From Chromera velia (lineage: Eukaryota > Sar > Chromeraceae), in assembly GCA_018398765.1 (NCBI GenBank), contig JAHBMJ010004188.1, forward strand, positions 25,338-38,998: DNA of 13,661 nucleotides, read 5' to 3'. Positions 1 to 8,440 of this stretch are shown in pieces. Made by a program: the position numbers and the translations under genes. The notes under the pieces were generated by a model. That model ran no database searches and had not been told where the DNA came from. It was given only the letters and a program-made list of their open reading frames with translations. Every line of letters starts with the position of its first letter. The first letter of the stretch is position 1.

Positions 1-264
1 ATACAGCGCATACGAGGGTCCAGAGGGCGGCACCATAGAGTAGGACTCTACAATTTGTTGTATAGAACTTTGGATATTTTACCTAGTATTTTACTAGACT
101 CGCATGTCATTCAGTGTTATCAATGACACTTAGTAGCAATGATATCAAACATTATGTTGCGAGGGCGGGGGGGGGTTGGGGGAGGGTGCAAACGCTTCTT
201 AATCAAATCTTAGAGTCAAACTACTATTGAAACTAGGTCAAAACTGTTTGATTAGTAGTTTAGT
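1..264. other. Left flank of the DNA transposon, no gene seen
   Basis: No coding region is recognised. The only notable structure is a run of guanine blocks at 163-186 (blocks of 3, 9, 5 and 3 G separated by one or two bases), which fits a G-quadruplex-forming motif. The sequence becomes AT-rich toward the insertion point of the transposon at 271. Confidence 0.6.
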
Positions 265-270
265 TAGTTA
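265..270. repeat. Left target site duplication TAGTTA
   Basis: The hexamer TAGTTA directly precedes the left inverted terminus and is repeated in the same orientation directly after the right terminus. The match could be extended by one C, but then the termini would no longer be symmetric. Confidence 0.7.
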
Positions 271-287
271 CATCAGTGGGTTAACTC
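271..287 (+). repeat. Left terminal inverted repeat
   Basis: CATCAGTGGGTTAACTC is the exact reverse complement of 4791-4807. Including the flanking TA dinucleotides the inverted match is 19 bp. It contains the palindrome GTTAAC. Confidence 0.8.
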
Positions 288-300
288 GAAGAGGTACCTT

Positions 301-565
301 CATAATAATTATGAAATCTCATAGTGACTTTGAAAGTCATAATCACTATGGGTGTAACCGTCAGTATCCTATAATCATTATGCCATTATATCATTTATAA
401 TGAACATAATCATTATAAACATAATTGTCATTATGAATTTGAAATATGTTTAGAACCATTATTTTTATTATAATCTCGTAATGATTAGCATATGAACATG
501 TAGTCACACAATCATTATGTATAATTCACATAATCATTATGTGATAATTCAAATAATGATTATAT
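301..565. repeat. Left subterminal repeats (ATAATCATTAT units)
   Basis: Exact copies of the 11-mer, or its reverse complement ATAATGATTAT, lie at 371-381, 406-416, 530-540 and 553-563. Near matches lie at about 338-349 and 508-518. A nested hairpin lies at 320-350: outer arms CATAGTG and CACTATG, with the inner palindrome GACTTTGAAAGTC at 326-338. Clustered subterminal motifs at both ends are typical of transposase binding sites in CACTA and hAT elements; that role is inferred here. Confidence 0.7.
464..469 (-). promoter_or_regulatory. Possible polyadenylation signal of the - strand transposon gene
   Basis: AATAAA on the - strand lies about 500 bases beyond the stop codon of the gene ending at 972. 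In such AT-rich DNA the hexamer may occur by chance. Confidence 0.2.
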
Positions 566-599
566 TTGTTTTTGTTGCCTTTCTTTTTTCAAGTTCTAG

Positions 600-688
600 A
601 GGCTGCGCAGCTTGAATTACAGGCTGTACGGGATTCAATGGAGACCGCTGTGTCACTCATTCAATTCGTGCGATGTCATAATTTATGA
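600..688 (+). other. Candidate terminal exon, + strand
   Basis: A pyrimidine-rich stretch at 567-590 is followed by TTCTAG, then an open frame from 602 to the TGA at 686-688. It encodes 28 residues with an amphipathic, helix-like pattern (AAQLELQAVRDSME...). The acceptor would be AG at 598-599, with one base of the first codon supplied by an upstream exon. No upstream exon was found. It would have to lie left of the transposon end, which would mean exonisation of the element. This may be chance; no family is recognised. Confidence 0.2.
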
Positions 689-697
689 AAAGGTTTG

Positions 698-968
698 AAG
701 CGTCTCCCGAACACACGCGAACACAAAGGCCAAACCGACAGCCGCCAGAGAAAACTCGCTGCAGGCAAGGGGGTTAGGTGTTTGATAGGGAGAGAGAGAA
801 GCATCTCTCGAACATAAAGGACCGACAGCCGCCAGAGAAAACTCGCTACAGGCATGGGGGCTGGGTGTTAGGTGGGGGGACGGAGAAGCATCTCCCAAAC
901 ATAAAGAACCGACAGCCGCCAGAGGCAGGGGGATTGGGTGCTGGGTAGGTGGAGAGAGAAGGGAACGT
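698..968. repeat. Minisatellite, about 3 copies of an 87-bp unit
   Basis: Three diverged tandem copies start at about 698, 799 and 886, each near the sequence AAGC(G/A)TCTC. Each contains the block CCGACAGCCGCCAGAG. Copies 2 and 3 are spaced exactly 87 bp (29 codons); copy 1 carries an extra 14 bp. The array keeps one frame open on the - strand, but the composition gives no sign of a real protein. It lies just downstream of the stop codon of the - strand gene. Confidence 0.75.
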
Positions 969-971
969 CTT

Positions 972-2081
972 TCAGTCTTCATACCGTCTCGACTTGTAGG
1001 AGGCGGTGGGAGCCATTCGAGAGGGTTGGGAGGAAGATAAAGATGATGACGCAGCCGCAGCAGCTGCTGCCGCCCCCTCCGTCCGTGAACGGGTAACACT
1101 GTCCTTCAATGCCAGTGGCACTCTGTTGCTACTGCTACCCCCCCCTTTCTTCTTCTGAGTATAGAGACGGCTAGGGACTGTCTGACTCAGACCCTGTCGT
1201 GTTTTTTCAGAGGATGCCTTCTTCTTCTGCAGCATAAGCTTTTGCAGCTGTGCCTCCAGCTGCACAATTTTGGCATCGGACTCAGACTGAGAGCCCGAGC
1301 CCTCGGAATCCTCGTCATCTTCGTCAGACCCCCCCTCGTCTTCGTCTTCGTCTGCTTCATCGTCAGAATAGAACAGGGCCCGTTGGCCCTGCTCGTCTTC
1401 ATCTGACTCTTCGCTTTCCTTTCGGAATCCTCTCCTATCTCTCTCTGCCCCCTTTCTGTTCTGTACCTCCACGCGCCTCTCACTCTCTTCCTCATCCTCC
1501 TCCCTTCCGTTCAAGAACACGGAAAGCACTTCACTCTCCTCCCTAATCCCATCCCCCACATAGGCCACACCCTCTTCTCCATTGGCATTTGACTGCCCTG
1601 CCTCTTCCCCTCTGCCGTGTGAGACCGACCCCCTATCCACGTCTCCCTCCAAACCGTCGCCCTCTCTCATATGGGACAGCAGCTGGAGATGCTGCAGTCC
1701 ACCCTCATTTCCCCCCTCATCTTTTTTTTCATAATTCAGAAACCCTGACTTCTGACTCCAGATTTGGGAAAAGATCTCTTCTCCCCACTCTGCTCTCTGA
1801 GGGAACAGAGCATCTCCCAAGTATTCCTCCACCTTGTTGATTCAGACCGTGAGCTTTTCACGCTCTTCAGGTGTCAAAACAGGGGGGGCAGGACGTCGCA
1901 AGGTCTCGTTGGCATCCCGAATGACCTCTTGTAAAAACTCGATAATGGATGTCAGATGACGGACATCTGGCATCCACTGTACCCGCACTTGAATTCCTGC
2001 AATAGACTGCATTTACACAGAAACAACACACACACACATACATACACATACACACACATACATACACACACGCACACGCAT

Positions 2082-2125
<44 letters not shown>

Positions 2126-2187
2126 GCACACATACACACACACACACACACACATACACACACATACACACACATACACACACATAT

Positions 2188-2226
<39 letters not shown>

Positions 2227-2727
2227 AATATGCACACGCACACACGCACACGCGTATATGTACACACGTACATACATATACATACAGATACACATACAGG
2301 CATAAACACACATAGTACAGGAAAACGGTCTCGGACAGACGTAAAGATGTCAGACAGAGACAGAAAGAGAGGAAGAGAAAGCCGAGCGAATCTGAGTGCC
2401 ACAGGCAGAAAATTCGGGGAAGGTAAAAGGGGGGACACACCTTGGCGTAAAACATGGCTGCAAACCCAAAGACCCCACCAGTTCCATCTGGAGCGAAATC
2501 CTTAAAGTATGCCGCGGTGTACAGCTTGCCGGTCGCCAGCACCTTCTGAAAGACCTTGACGAAGTCGGCGATCGTCTTTTTCCCGCAGAGAATCTTCGGA
2601 AACGAGAGCTTCTGACCACAGGCCGCATTCTGGACAAACGAATGGGCCGTCTCCATGTCGAGGTGCAAGGTGTTGACAAAAAAGCTGAACACTTCATCAC
2701 CATTCGCGAAAACACTTGCCGCGTTTC
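972..2727 (-). CDS. Unknown two-exon gene inside the transposon, in-frame TGA
   Basis: Not recognised. Exon A (2727-2441) follows a pyrimidine tract and the acceptor GCAG, encodes 95 residues (starting NAASVFANGDEVF, ending FGFAAMFYAK) and ends at AAG|GTGTGT. Exon B starts at 2006 after TGCAG and continues in phase 0 (SIAGIQVRVQWMPDVRHL...). After 54 codons it meets TGA at 1844-1842; the same frame then stays open to TGA at 974-972. The second part has an acidic stretch of D, E and S residues, then a lysine- and leucine-rich coiled-coil-like segment, then poly-Ala/Ser. This resembles a nuclear or scaffolding protein. Exon A begins mid-codon, so at least one 5' exon is missing from view. The TGA may be a decay mutation, or may fall in a short intron (a GT...AG stretch of 51 nt, 1847-1797, would remove it in frame). 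Inference: passenger or captured host gene. Confidence 0.5.
2021..2310. repeat. CA/TG microsatellite in the intron of the - strand gene
   Basis: A nearly continuous CA array, broken by TACATA and CGCACA variants, fills most of the intron between 2440 and 2007. Long His/Thr-rich or Cys/Val-rich open frames across it arise only from the dinucleotide repeat. Confidence 0.95.
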
Positions 2728-2885
2728 CTGCGATGCTACAATTTGGAACAAAAAGGCAAAGAAGAAGACAGAAAGAACGAAAGACACACACAAGACGTTT
2801 GATTTCCTATTGATTTCGAACTAGTAAGTTGAACATCGATTCACAAAAGTAACTTGACAGGCTATAGCCTGGGAATAAAAACAGG

Positions 2886-2906
2886 GAGAAGAAAGAAAAA
2901 AAGAAA

Positions 2907-2937
<31 letters not shown>

Positions 2938-2962
2938 GGAAGGAAGGAAGGAAAGAAGGAGA
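2886..2962. repeat. Purine tract of GAAA and GGAA units
   Basis: Tandem GAAA units pass into GGAA units within the transposon, between the two divergent genes. A possible upstream exon of the + strand gene between here and 3188 could not be resolved. Confidence 0.9.
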
Positions 2963-3187
2963 GAAAGATGGAAAGTTCAAAAGACCAAGAGGAAAGGAAA
3001 GAAAATGGGCCGACTAACAGAGTGGGGGAGAGTGGGGGAGAGAGTCTCAGACAAGCGGGAGCAGTGACGCTGAAAAAGAGAGACGTGACGCTTCATACAC
3101 CGTTGCAGGTGCTTTCTGCTGACAAGCCAGAGGCCAACAAGTGTATGCAACAATTTAACAAGGCCAACAAGTATTCCTCTTCGGAAC

Positions 3188-4522
3188 GTGACAAATTGGA
3201 ACGGATTCACTGCCCGACAAAGGAAAGAGTTGTTGTGCGTAGCTCCTTTTACGCTTGCCAATCTCGGAAAGAGAGACGACGAAAAGTTAAGCACTCCATC
3301 GGTTGCACCTTCAAGAATTGAAATGGTCGGTCGAAATGCTTCAGTGGTGTCTCGCCTCCGCAGACCTGTGTGGACAGAAAGCACACTTGTTTCTTTTGGT
3401 CGCGAAGCCAAACAAAGTCAAGAAGACATGATGAATTTATTGAGTGAATTGAAAGTGACAAAAGAGGGGGGGAAAAGGATTAAGCCACATAACGTTGCCT
3501 TTCACATGTCAGATCAGGTCAGGCAGCATGGCCAGGTCTTGACTTCAAGCACGGAGGATTTCGAGAAAGGCCACACGTCCATATACAAGTTTCTGTCTTG
3601 TATCTCTCTGAAAGAGCATAGAGGTAAGAAATCGCTGTGTGACCGCATGTATTTGCTCAAACAGCTGCGAGAGGTTTTTTCGTTCAGACAGATTGAAAAG
3701 CGACGGAAACAGTCGTGAGAGCTGCAAGAGAGAATGAGGAGGAAAGTGTTGGGTTTGGTTGGAGATCTTCCCCTGCCTCTTTCTCTCACCAGTGAGCATG
3801 CAATTAACGGAGGAAAGCAACTCTCTTCTCTGCTTGCATCTTTCATGTTGACTTTCTTGGGATTTGAAGGGTCTGAAGATGAGAGAGAAGAGAAAAGAAA
3901 GGATATCGTTGCAGAGATTGATTCAAATTGTGTTGTCCGTGTTTTTCGATACGGCATCATTCAAAAGAAGAGCACATTAAGGAAGTGCATGCTTCGTGGT
4001 CTCTTTCAACCAGTTGAGATTGCAGGGGGGGTGTCAGATGACATGAAAGAGCAGGCCATGACGTATCGTGCATGGTTTTGTGGGCACAGGGGAATGCACT
4101 GCGCACAAGCGGTTTTTGATGACATTTTGTGCGATCTTCGCACTCGTTTTCGGGGTGTGTCTTTGAAGTCTCTCCCATATGTACAGAGGGGAAAGTCTGT
4201 TGTAAGTGGGCGGCTTCGGCTGATCTTTATAGTTGCTGCTCGGCAGAGGGCATGCATTCACTCACTTAGTGCTGAAGTGCATAAACTGATTGACTTAGAC
4301 GCCCACTTTGTTTTTTTTTGTCAGTGGGCAATGCTGCCACCGCACGAAACAACTATTTGGCCCAGAACAAAATTGATTCCGTGGTGTAAGTATGTGCAGC
4401 TCGGGGAATATGCTGTTTTCCCCATTGAGTCAGTGGCTGATCGCATTCGAATTATGCCTGATCTACTGTGTGAAAGAGAAGGACGCAAAAATCTGCGGGG
4501 ATGGATCGATGCATTTTCATAG
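3188..4522 (+). CDS. Plavaka/CACTA-like transposase, C-terminal part (partial)
   Basis: Reading 3188-3714 joined to 3793-4522 gives 418 codons. The intron 3715-3792 (78 nt) begins GTGAGA, ends TCTCTCACCAG after a pyrimidine tract, keeps the frame and removes an in-frame TGA. Two regions resemble, from family knowledge, the C-terminal part of Plavaka/CACTA-type transposases. Residues 99-134 show the pattern K-P-H...H...G...STEDFEKGH, like the K.H...H...G...T..E..H signature of that group. Residues 315-400 run from GRLRLIF to FPIESVADRIRIMPDL, like the VRVIF...VIPV..I.RSCHLIP block. The acidic catalytic part that should precede this was not found. The first ATG is not a convincing natural start, so an upstream exon or a deletion is likely. 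The match is by eye; a search could overturn it. Confidence 0.55.
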
Positions 4523-4543
4523 TATGGTGTTGATGTTTTGCTT

Positions 4544-4790
4544 CAATACTATAATGATTAAGTTCAAGCTTATAGTAACTTTTAGTGATCTTATATGTGT
4601 TACTTCTTTGAGTAAACTAGATTAAAATGCAGATCATTTTTATTGTATCACCTATAATTATTATTGTCATTATGATAATCAATCATAATTATTATGATAA
4701 TTATGATAATCAGCCATAATCATTATGAAACACTGCGAGTCATGTCTATAATCATTACGTCATTATCATAATGGGGCCATAATGATTATT
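4544..4790. repeat. Right subterminal repeats (ATAATCATTAT units)
   Basis: Exact 11-mers lie at 4716-4726 and 4779-4789, the second only one base from the right terminal repeat. One-mismatch copies lie at 4551-4561 and 4748-4758, and related ATAATTATTAT and TTATGATAAT units between 4650 and 4712. This mirrors the left end. Confidence 0.7.
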
Positions 4791-4807
4791 GAGTTAACCC
4801 ACTGATG
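4791..4807 (-). repeat. Right terminal inverted repeat
   Basis: GAGTTAACCCACTGATG is the exact reverse complement of 271-287. Confidence 0.8.
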
Positions 4808-4813
4808 TAGTTA
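4808..4813. repeat. Right target site duplication TAGTTA
   Basis: A direct copy of the hexamer at 265-270, immediately outside the right terminus. Confidence 0.7.
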
Positions 4814-5404
4814 CTTTTTCATGGGGTCATAAACTAAACTAACTAACTAAAGTCCACGCCTAGATCAAAATATAAATCTACAAGCATATGTTTTTAGATT
4901 TCTTTTTACATTTCATACAATCAATGTATTAAACCCATTTAAAATGAAAGCGTGACCTTATCGTTTTTGTGCCCTTTACCTTTGTATGGAGAATTTGAGT
5001 TAGTACACATGCACCTTTCTCTAGCTACACTTTTGTATTATGAAATTACAATGATCACATGTGATCACATGAATCGTGACATGTCAAATTTTACTCTCAT
5101 TTCTGACGCTACATAACGCGTTTGAGTGTGGGGCTTCTGATGCCTGTACGTCTAGCTGTACGTGCTGGTCGATGTGCCCGAAGCAGAAAGAAAGGCAGGC
5201 AGGCAGGCCGGCAGGAAGAGGGAGACCACCTTCCCCACTGATCGCGATCGACCCATCTCAGAGCGAAGCGGACATTAAATACGTTGAATAAAACCCGATC
5301 GACCGATGAATGGCAGCTTCTTCTCCCCCCCCTTCTGGAAACCCCCCTCTTGAATGATACAGAGTCTGCCTGTCCTAAGTCAACCCATCCATCAACACTC
5401 AATT
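4814..5404. other. Intergenic region between transposon and PDCD5
   Basis: No gene is recognised. It begins with AACTAACTAACTA repeats near 4834-4851, which mirror the TAGTTTAGTTAGTTA sequence on the left side of the transposon. It holds the 16-bp palindrome TGATCACATGTGATCA at 5052-5067 and a short GGCA repeat near 5195-5212. Confidence 0.6.
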
Positions 5405-5411
5405 GATTGTT

Positions 5412-5422
5412 TTTATTTTATT
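5412..5422 (-). promoter_or_regulatory. Likely polyadenylation signal of PDCD5
   Basis: On the - strand two overlapping AATAAA hexamers (AATAAAATAAA) lie about 85-95 bases after the PDCD5 stop codon, where a 3' end signal is expected. Confidence 0.5.
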
Positions 5423-5504
5423 GCCCTGTCTCTTTAATTTCTTTTTCTTGCATTTTCTCATGCATTCATTGACAAGCCCCAGGCTGATCGATCGATCGAG
5501 TCAA

Positions 5505-6308
5505 TCAGTCATCATCATCGTCATCAGAGTCCAACGTGTCCCTCCTTCTCTGAATCTGCAAGCAGGAAGGAAGGCAGACAGGAAGGCAGGAAGGATGGCA
5601 GATGGAGAGAAAGAGAAAGAGAGAGTGAGAGAGAAAGATGAATGAATGATGAGTAAGACAGAAGAGAAATAAATCATTTCTTTATGGAAACAAGAGACAT
5701 GAAAGAAATAAGGAACCAAAGACAAGTCAACAAAGAAGTCACTGAGAAAAAGTGCACAGGGGCCCAAAAAAGATTGGAACTAATCGCCCCTGTCCCTACA
5801 CCCCACGTCAGAACTTCACCTAATCACTTAGTTCACGCGCAACTTCATTCTGATTCCACTCAAGAAAAGATATATTATACGTACATGAAAGAGAAAAGAG
5901 TATTCTACAGTGCAAAGAGACTCACACCGATGTTTTTCTTTTTCGTTTTCGTGGACCGACAAGACAGTTCACACGGACGAAACGGCACACATACAGCAGG
6001 CAGCCTGTGTACCAAAGCAAGACAGTCCACAAGGGGCGACGAAAAGGCACACAGCTAGGCAGACTGCATGCGGATCGAAGAAAATCACTCGGTTGTTCTT
6101 CATTTCCTCCAGCACACAACTAAATTAAGGGCATTCATTCCTGAGTGATGCACGATTGTGCGGGAAGGAAGACAGAGCAGCCAGGCGTCCACATGACTGT
6201 CACACGCACACGCACACACACACACAAACACACACACATCCATACATACACACACACATTCACATACTCACACACATACAAAGACAGACGGACACACACA
6301 AACACAGC

Positions 6309-6355
<47 letters not shown>

Positions 6356-6851
6356 GGAAGGAAGGAAGGAAGGAAGGAAGGAAGGAAAGAAAGAAAGAAA
6401 GAAAGAAAAGAAAGAAAAGAAAGAGAAGAAAGAAAGAAAGAAAGAAACAGCGAGAAGCAGAGACCAACCTGTACTCGCGGTCCATTTCTGCTTCCCTCCC
6501 CGCTCTTTTCGTTCACTTGCTGCAATCAGGAAGGAAACAAAAAGCACAAAAAATACAACGTCGTTCATTTCCTTTCAAAGGCGGCAGACAGACACGGTGT
6601 TCTGTCTGTCTATTCTTCTTCAGAACAAAGAAAAGAAAAACAAATTCTTCGACTCCAGCACAAATTCTTTCTTCCACGAAAACAAGAGGAGAGGAGGGTG
6701 CCAAAAGAATGGAATGGAAGAAACAAAACGAAAAAGACAGACCTGCTTCTGTACAACAATGGGAAAGAGAAAGAGACAGCACGAAAAGGAGGCTGGACGA
6801 ATTTCTCAGAACAGAAGAGGCCATTGGCGGAAAACAAAATACGCAAAAGCA

Positions 6852-6933
<82 letters not shown>

Positions 6934-7001
6934 GAGAGAGAGAGAGAGAGAAGAAGAGAGAGAGAGAGAAAAGAAGGGAGAGGGAGAGAAAGAGAGAGAG
7001 G

Positions 7002-7079
<78 letters not shown>

Positions 7080-8440
7080 CTGCCGACCTCCAGCAACGAA
7101 ATCAGAGTCTGTTCCCCGATTGGCCCCTGTACACGTCCCGACATCGCCATCTGCAGTCAGTCAGTCAGTCGGTCAGTCACTCAGTCAGTCAGTCTGTCAG
7201 GGTATTCAGAGGAATGCATTCACATCAATGTGAAATAAATACATTCACATTAATACGGTTTCATGAGAGAGAACACATACGTTCAATCTCCAGGTCCTCA
7301 TCTGTAGTCATACCTTCCATAAATCGTTTCAAGAGAGAGAAAAAAGAGAGAGAGAGAGAGAGAGAGACTCACGAGTGGAAAAAACGTGGAGGCAACGACG
7401 AAAAATTGTGAAAGGGTTGCACGATCCCCTCCAACCTTCTCGTTTTTTTTTCAGATGACGAGGAAGTCCGTGCTTTGTTTTTGGTCTATTTCAATGAAAG
7501 TGGACATTAGATCACATCGGGTCTCGGGGCGGAAAGAAAAGAAAAGATGAGAATTGCTATGGATTTTTTTCCCTTCCTTCGTTTCCCCGGATGGGGGTGT
7601 ATGCACACATGCACGCTTCCACTCTAGCTCCGCACGAAGATTCTTTTGATGATTTGTTGCATGTATGAATGAATGGAAATAAATCATGCGTCTTCCCTTC
7701 CGTCCACGCACGCCTTCCTTCTTTCCGTGATCGGACGGACGCACCTACCTGCAACAGAATCTCTTCCACCTGTCGTCCCTTCTCAGGCTTCACCAACGAG
7801 ATCCTTCCCACTGCAATTGAGTAAAAGAGAAAAAGATGGACAAATTTCAGGGCATCAGGAGACCACGGCCAGCCCGCCCGAAGCCGAAAGACCGAAATTC
7901 AGAGAACACGCCGAACAAACTGAAGTGAGAAAGCCCAACCGAGTAGAAAGGGTTGAAGGAGGCAGAGAGACAGAGCGCGATAGTCTTCAAAGAGAATCAG
8001 ATAGCAAAGCGATTCACGGAGTCCAAGTCCCCTTAGCTCTGTCTGACTCCCTTCCTCACTCTGACTCACTCACATCTTTCCAACGCGCCCGCATCGAGGA
8101 TGCTTTTCAGAATGTGCCGTCTCCTCTCCTCCATCTGTCTGCAGACGAAGGCAGAGAGAACAACCAGTAGGTGAGCAGTAGTGAAACAACCCAGGCAAAG
8201 CAACAAATATCGGAGGAGACGGAACAGAAAGAAGAGAACAGACTGACTGGCGTTGCTCCTCCATTTGTCGGGCTTTCTCCATATCCATCTGCACAGAGAT
8301 GAAAAGAAAAGGTACAGAAGACTGACAAGATGCAGAGCAGAAGACCAAAGGAAGAAGACAACCGGAGGCCCACAGACCTGTTGAGGCATACCTCCGGGAA
8401 GGCCCTGAGGCCCTCCCCCTTTGCCGTTCTTGTCTGCCAT
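5505..8440 (-). CDS. PDCD5: PDCD5 / TFAR19 family protein, seven small exons
   Basis: Exons 8440-8378, 8288-8248, 8138-8074, 7810-7749, 7150-7088, 6519-6469 and 5555-5505 all have GT donors, AG acceptors and matching phases. They join to 131 codons and a TGA stop, close to the family's usual length of about 125. Family hallmarks are clear: a Gln/Glu/Arg-rich helix with MEERRRHILKSILD (37-50), the signature RISLVKPEKGRQVEEILLQ (59-77; human PDCD5 has the related LALVKPEKTKAVENYLIQ), a GRVQGPIGEQTLISLLE helix (82-98), and a basic then acidic tail, IQRRR to DSDDDDDD. PDCD5 is a small DNA-binding-type helical protein linked to apoptosis, TIP60 and the chaperonin CCT in animals; its role here is inferred by homology only. 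The N-terminal helix (usually ELEALRRQRLAELQ-like) is absent. The start at 8440 is simply the first ATG in frame with exon 1, and an acceptor-like TTGCAAG just upstream allows an earlier exon. Introns are 89, 109, 263, 598, 568 and 913 nt. Confidence 0.93.
6198..6455. repeat. CA, GA and GGAA/GAAA microsatellites in PDCD5 intron 6
   Basis: A CA array (about 6198-6305) passes into GA repeats (6312-6351), GGAA units (6355-6386) and GAAA/GAAAA units to about 6448. The tract ends about 20 bases from the exon 6 donor, so in the transcript it is a long CU-rich tract near the start of the intron. Open frames across it in any direction are repeat artefacts. Confidence 0.95.
6852..7080. repeat. Alternating CA and GA microsatellites in PDCD5 intron 5
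   Basis: Blocks in order: CA (6852-6886), GA (6891-6915), GACA (6915-6931), GA with interruptions (6931-7000), CA (7002-7033), GA (7034-7078). The array ends about eight bases from the exon 5 donor. Confidence 0.95.
7155..7199. repeat. CAGT tetranucleotide repeat next to a splice acceptor
   Basis: About eleven CAGT-like units, some varied to CGGT, CACT or CTGT, lie directly upstream (in transcript terms) of the exon 5 acceptor. In the transcript it reads as repeated ACTG, so the acceptor lacks an ordinary pyrimidine tract. Confidence 0.9.
7337..7368. repeat. GA microsatellite in PDCD5 intron 4
   Basis: A short GA dinucleotide run with an AAAAA interruption upstream; part of the purine-strand bias of this gene's introns. 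Confidence 0.85.

Larger units (their letters stand above)
271..4807. mobile_element. DNA transposon with 17-bp TIRs and 6-bp target duplication
   Basis: Seen: the two ends carry the same 17-bp sequence CATCAGTGGGTTAACTC in inverted orientation (271-287 and 4791-4807), perfect over all 17 bases. The hexamer TAGTTA lies directly outside both ends (265-270 and 4808-4813), as expected of a target site duplication. Several copies of ATAATCATTAT lie just inside each end and suggest transposase binding sites. The interior holds a + strand transposase-like gene and a - strand gene of unknown function, running divergently from about 2.8 kb. Inference: this is one inserted cut-and-paste element of 4537 bp. 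A 6-bp duplication is not the size typical of hAT (8), Mutator (9-10), PIF (3) or piggyBac (TTAA). The protein points to the CACTA/Plavaka group, but superfamily assignment is uncertain. Confidence 0.78.

Noticed and set aside
2026-2290. CRISPR-like or other spaced repeat array
   Set aside because: It is a simple CA microsatellite with irregular interruptions; there are no regular repeats and unique spacers.
1952-2791. A 279-codon - strand frame as one continuous gene
   Set aside because: Only its first part (exon A) is protein-like. The rest reads through a donor site into the TG repeat of the intron as Cys-Val repeats.
1842-3718. Genome-wide reassignment of UGA to tryptophan
   Set aside because: Two genes show in-frame TGA, but one is explained by a clear intron, PDCD5 ends with TGA at the expected place, and gag uses TGG for Trp.
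6145-7238. Two very long + strand open frames (about 360 codons each) over the PDCD5 introns
   Set aside because: They consist mainly of His-Thr, Arg-Glu and Lys-Arg repeats produced by CA, GA and GAAA microsatellites, and they run antisense over supported PDCD5 exons.
7281-7313. Extra PDCD5 exon reading MTTDEDLEIE with a good GTATGT donor
   Set aside because: It lies between exons 4 and 5, which already join in phase at the conserved LLQ-MAM boundary. Adding it would interrupt a conserved helix.
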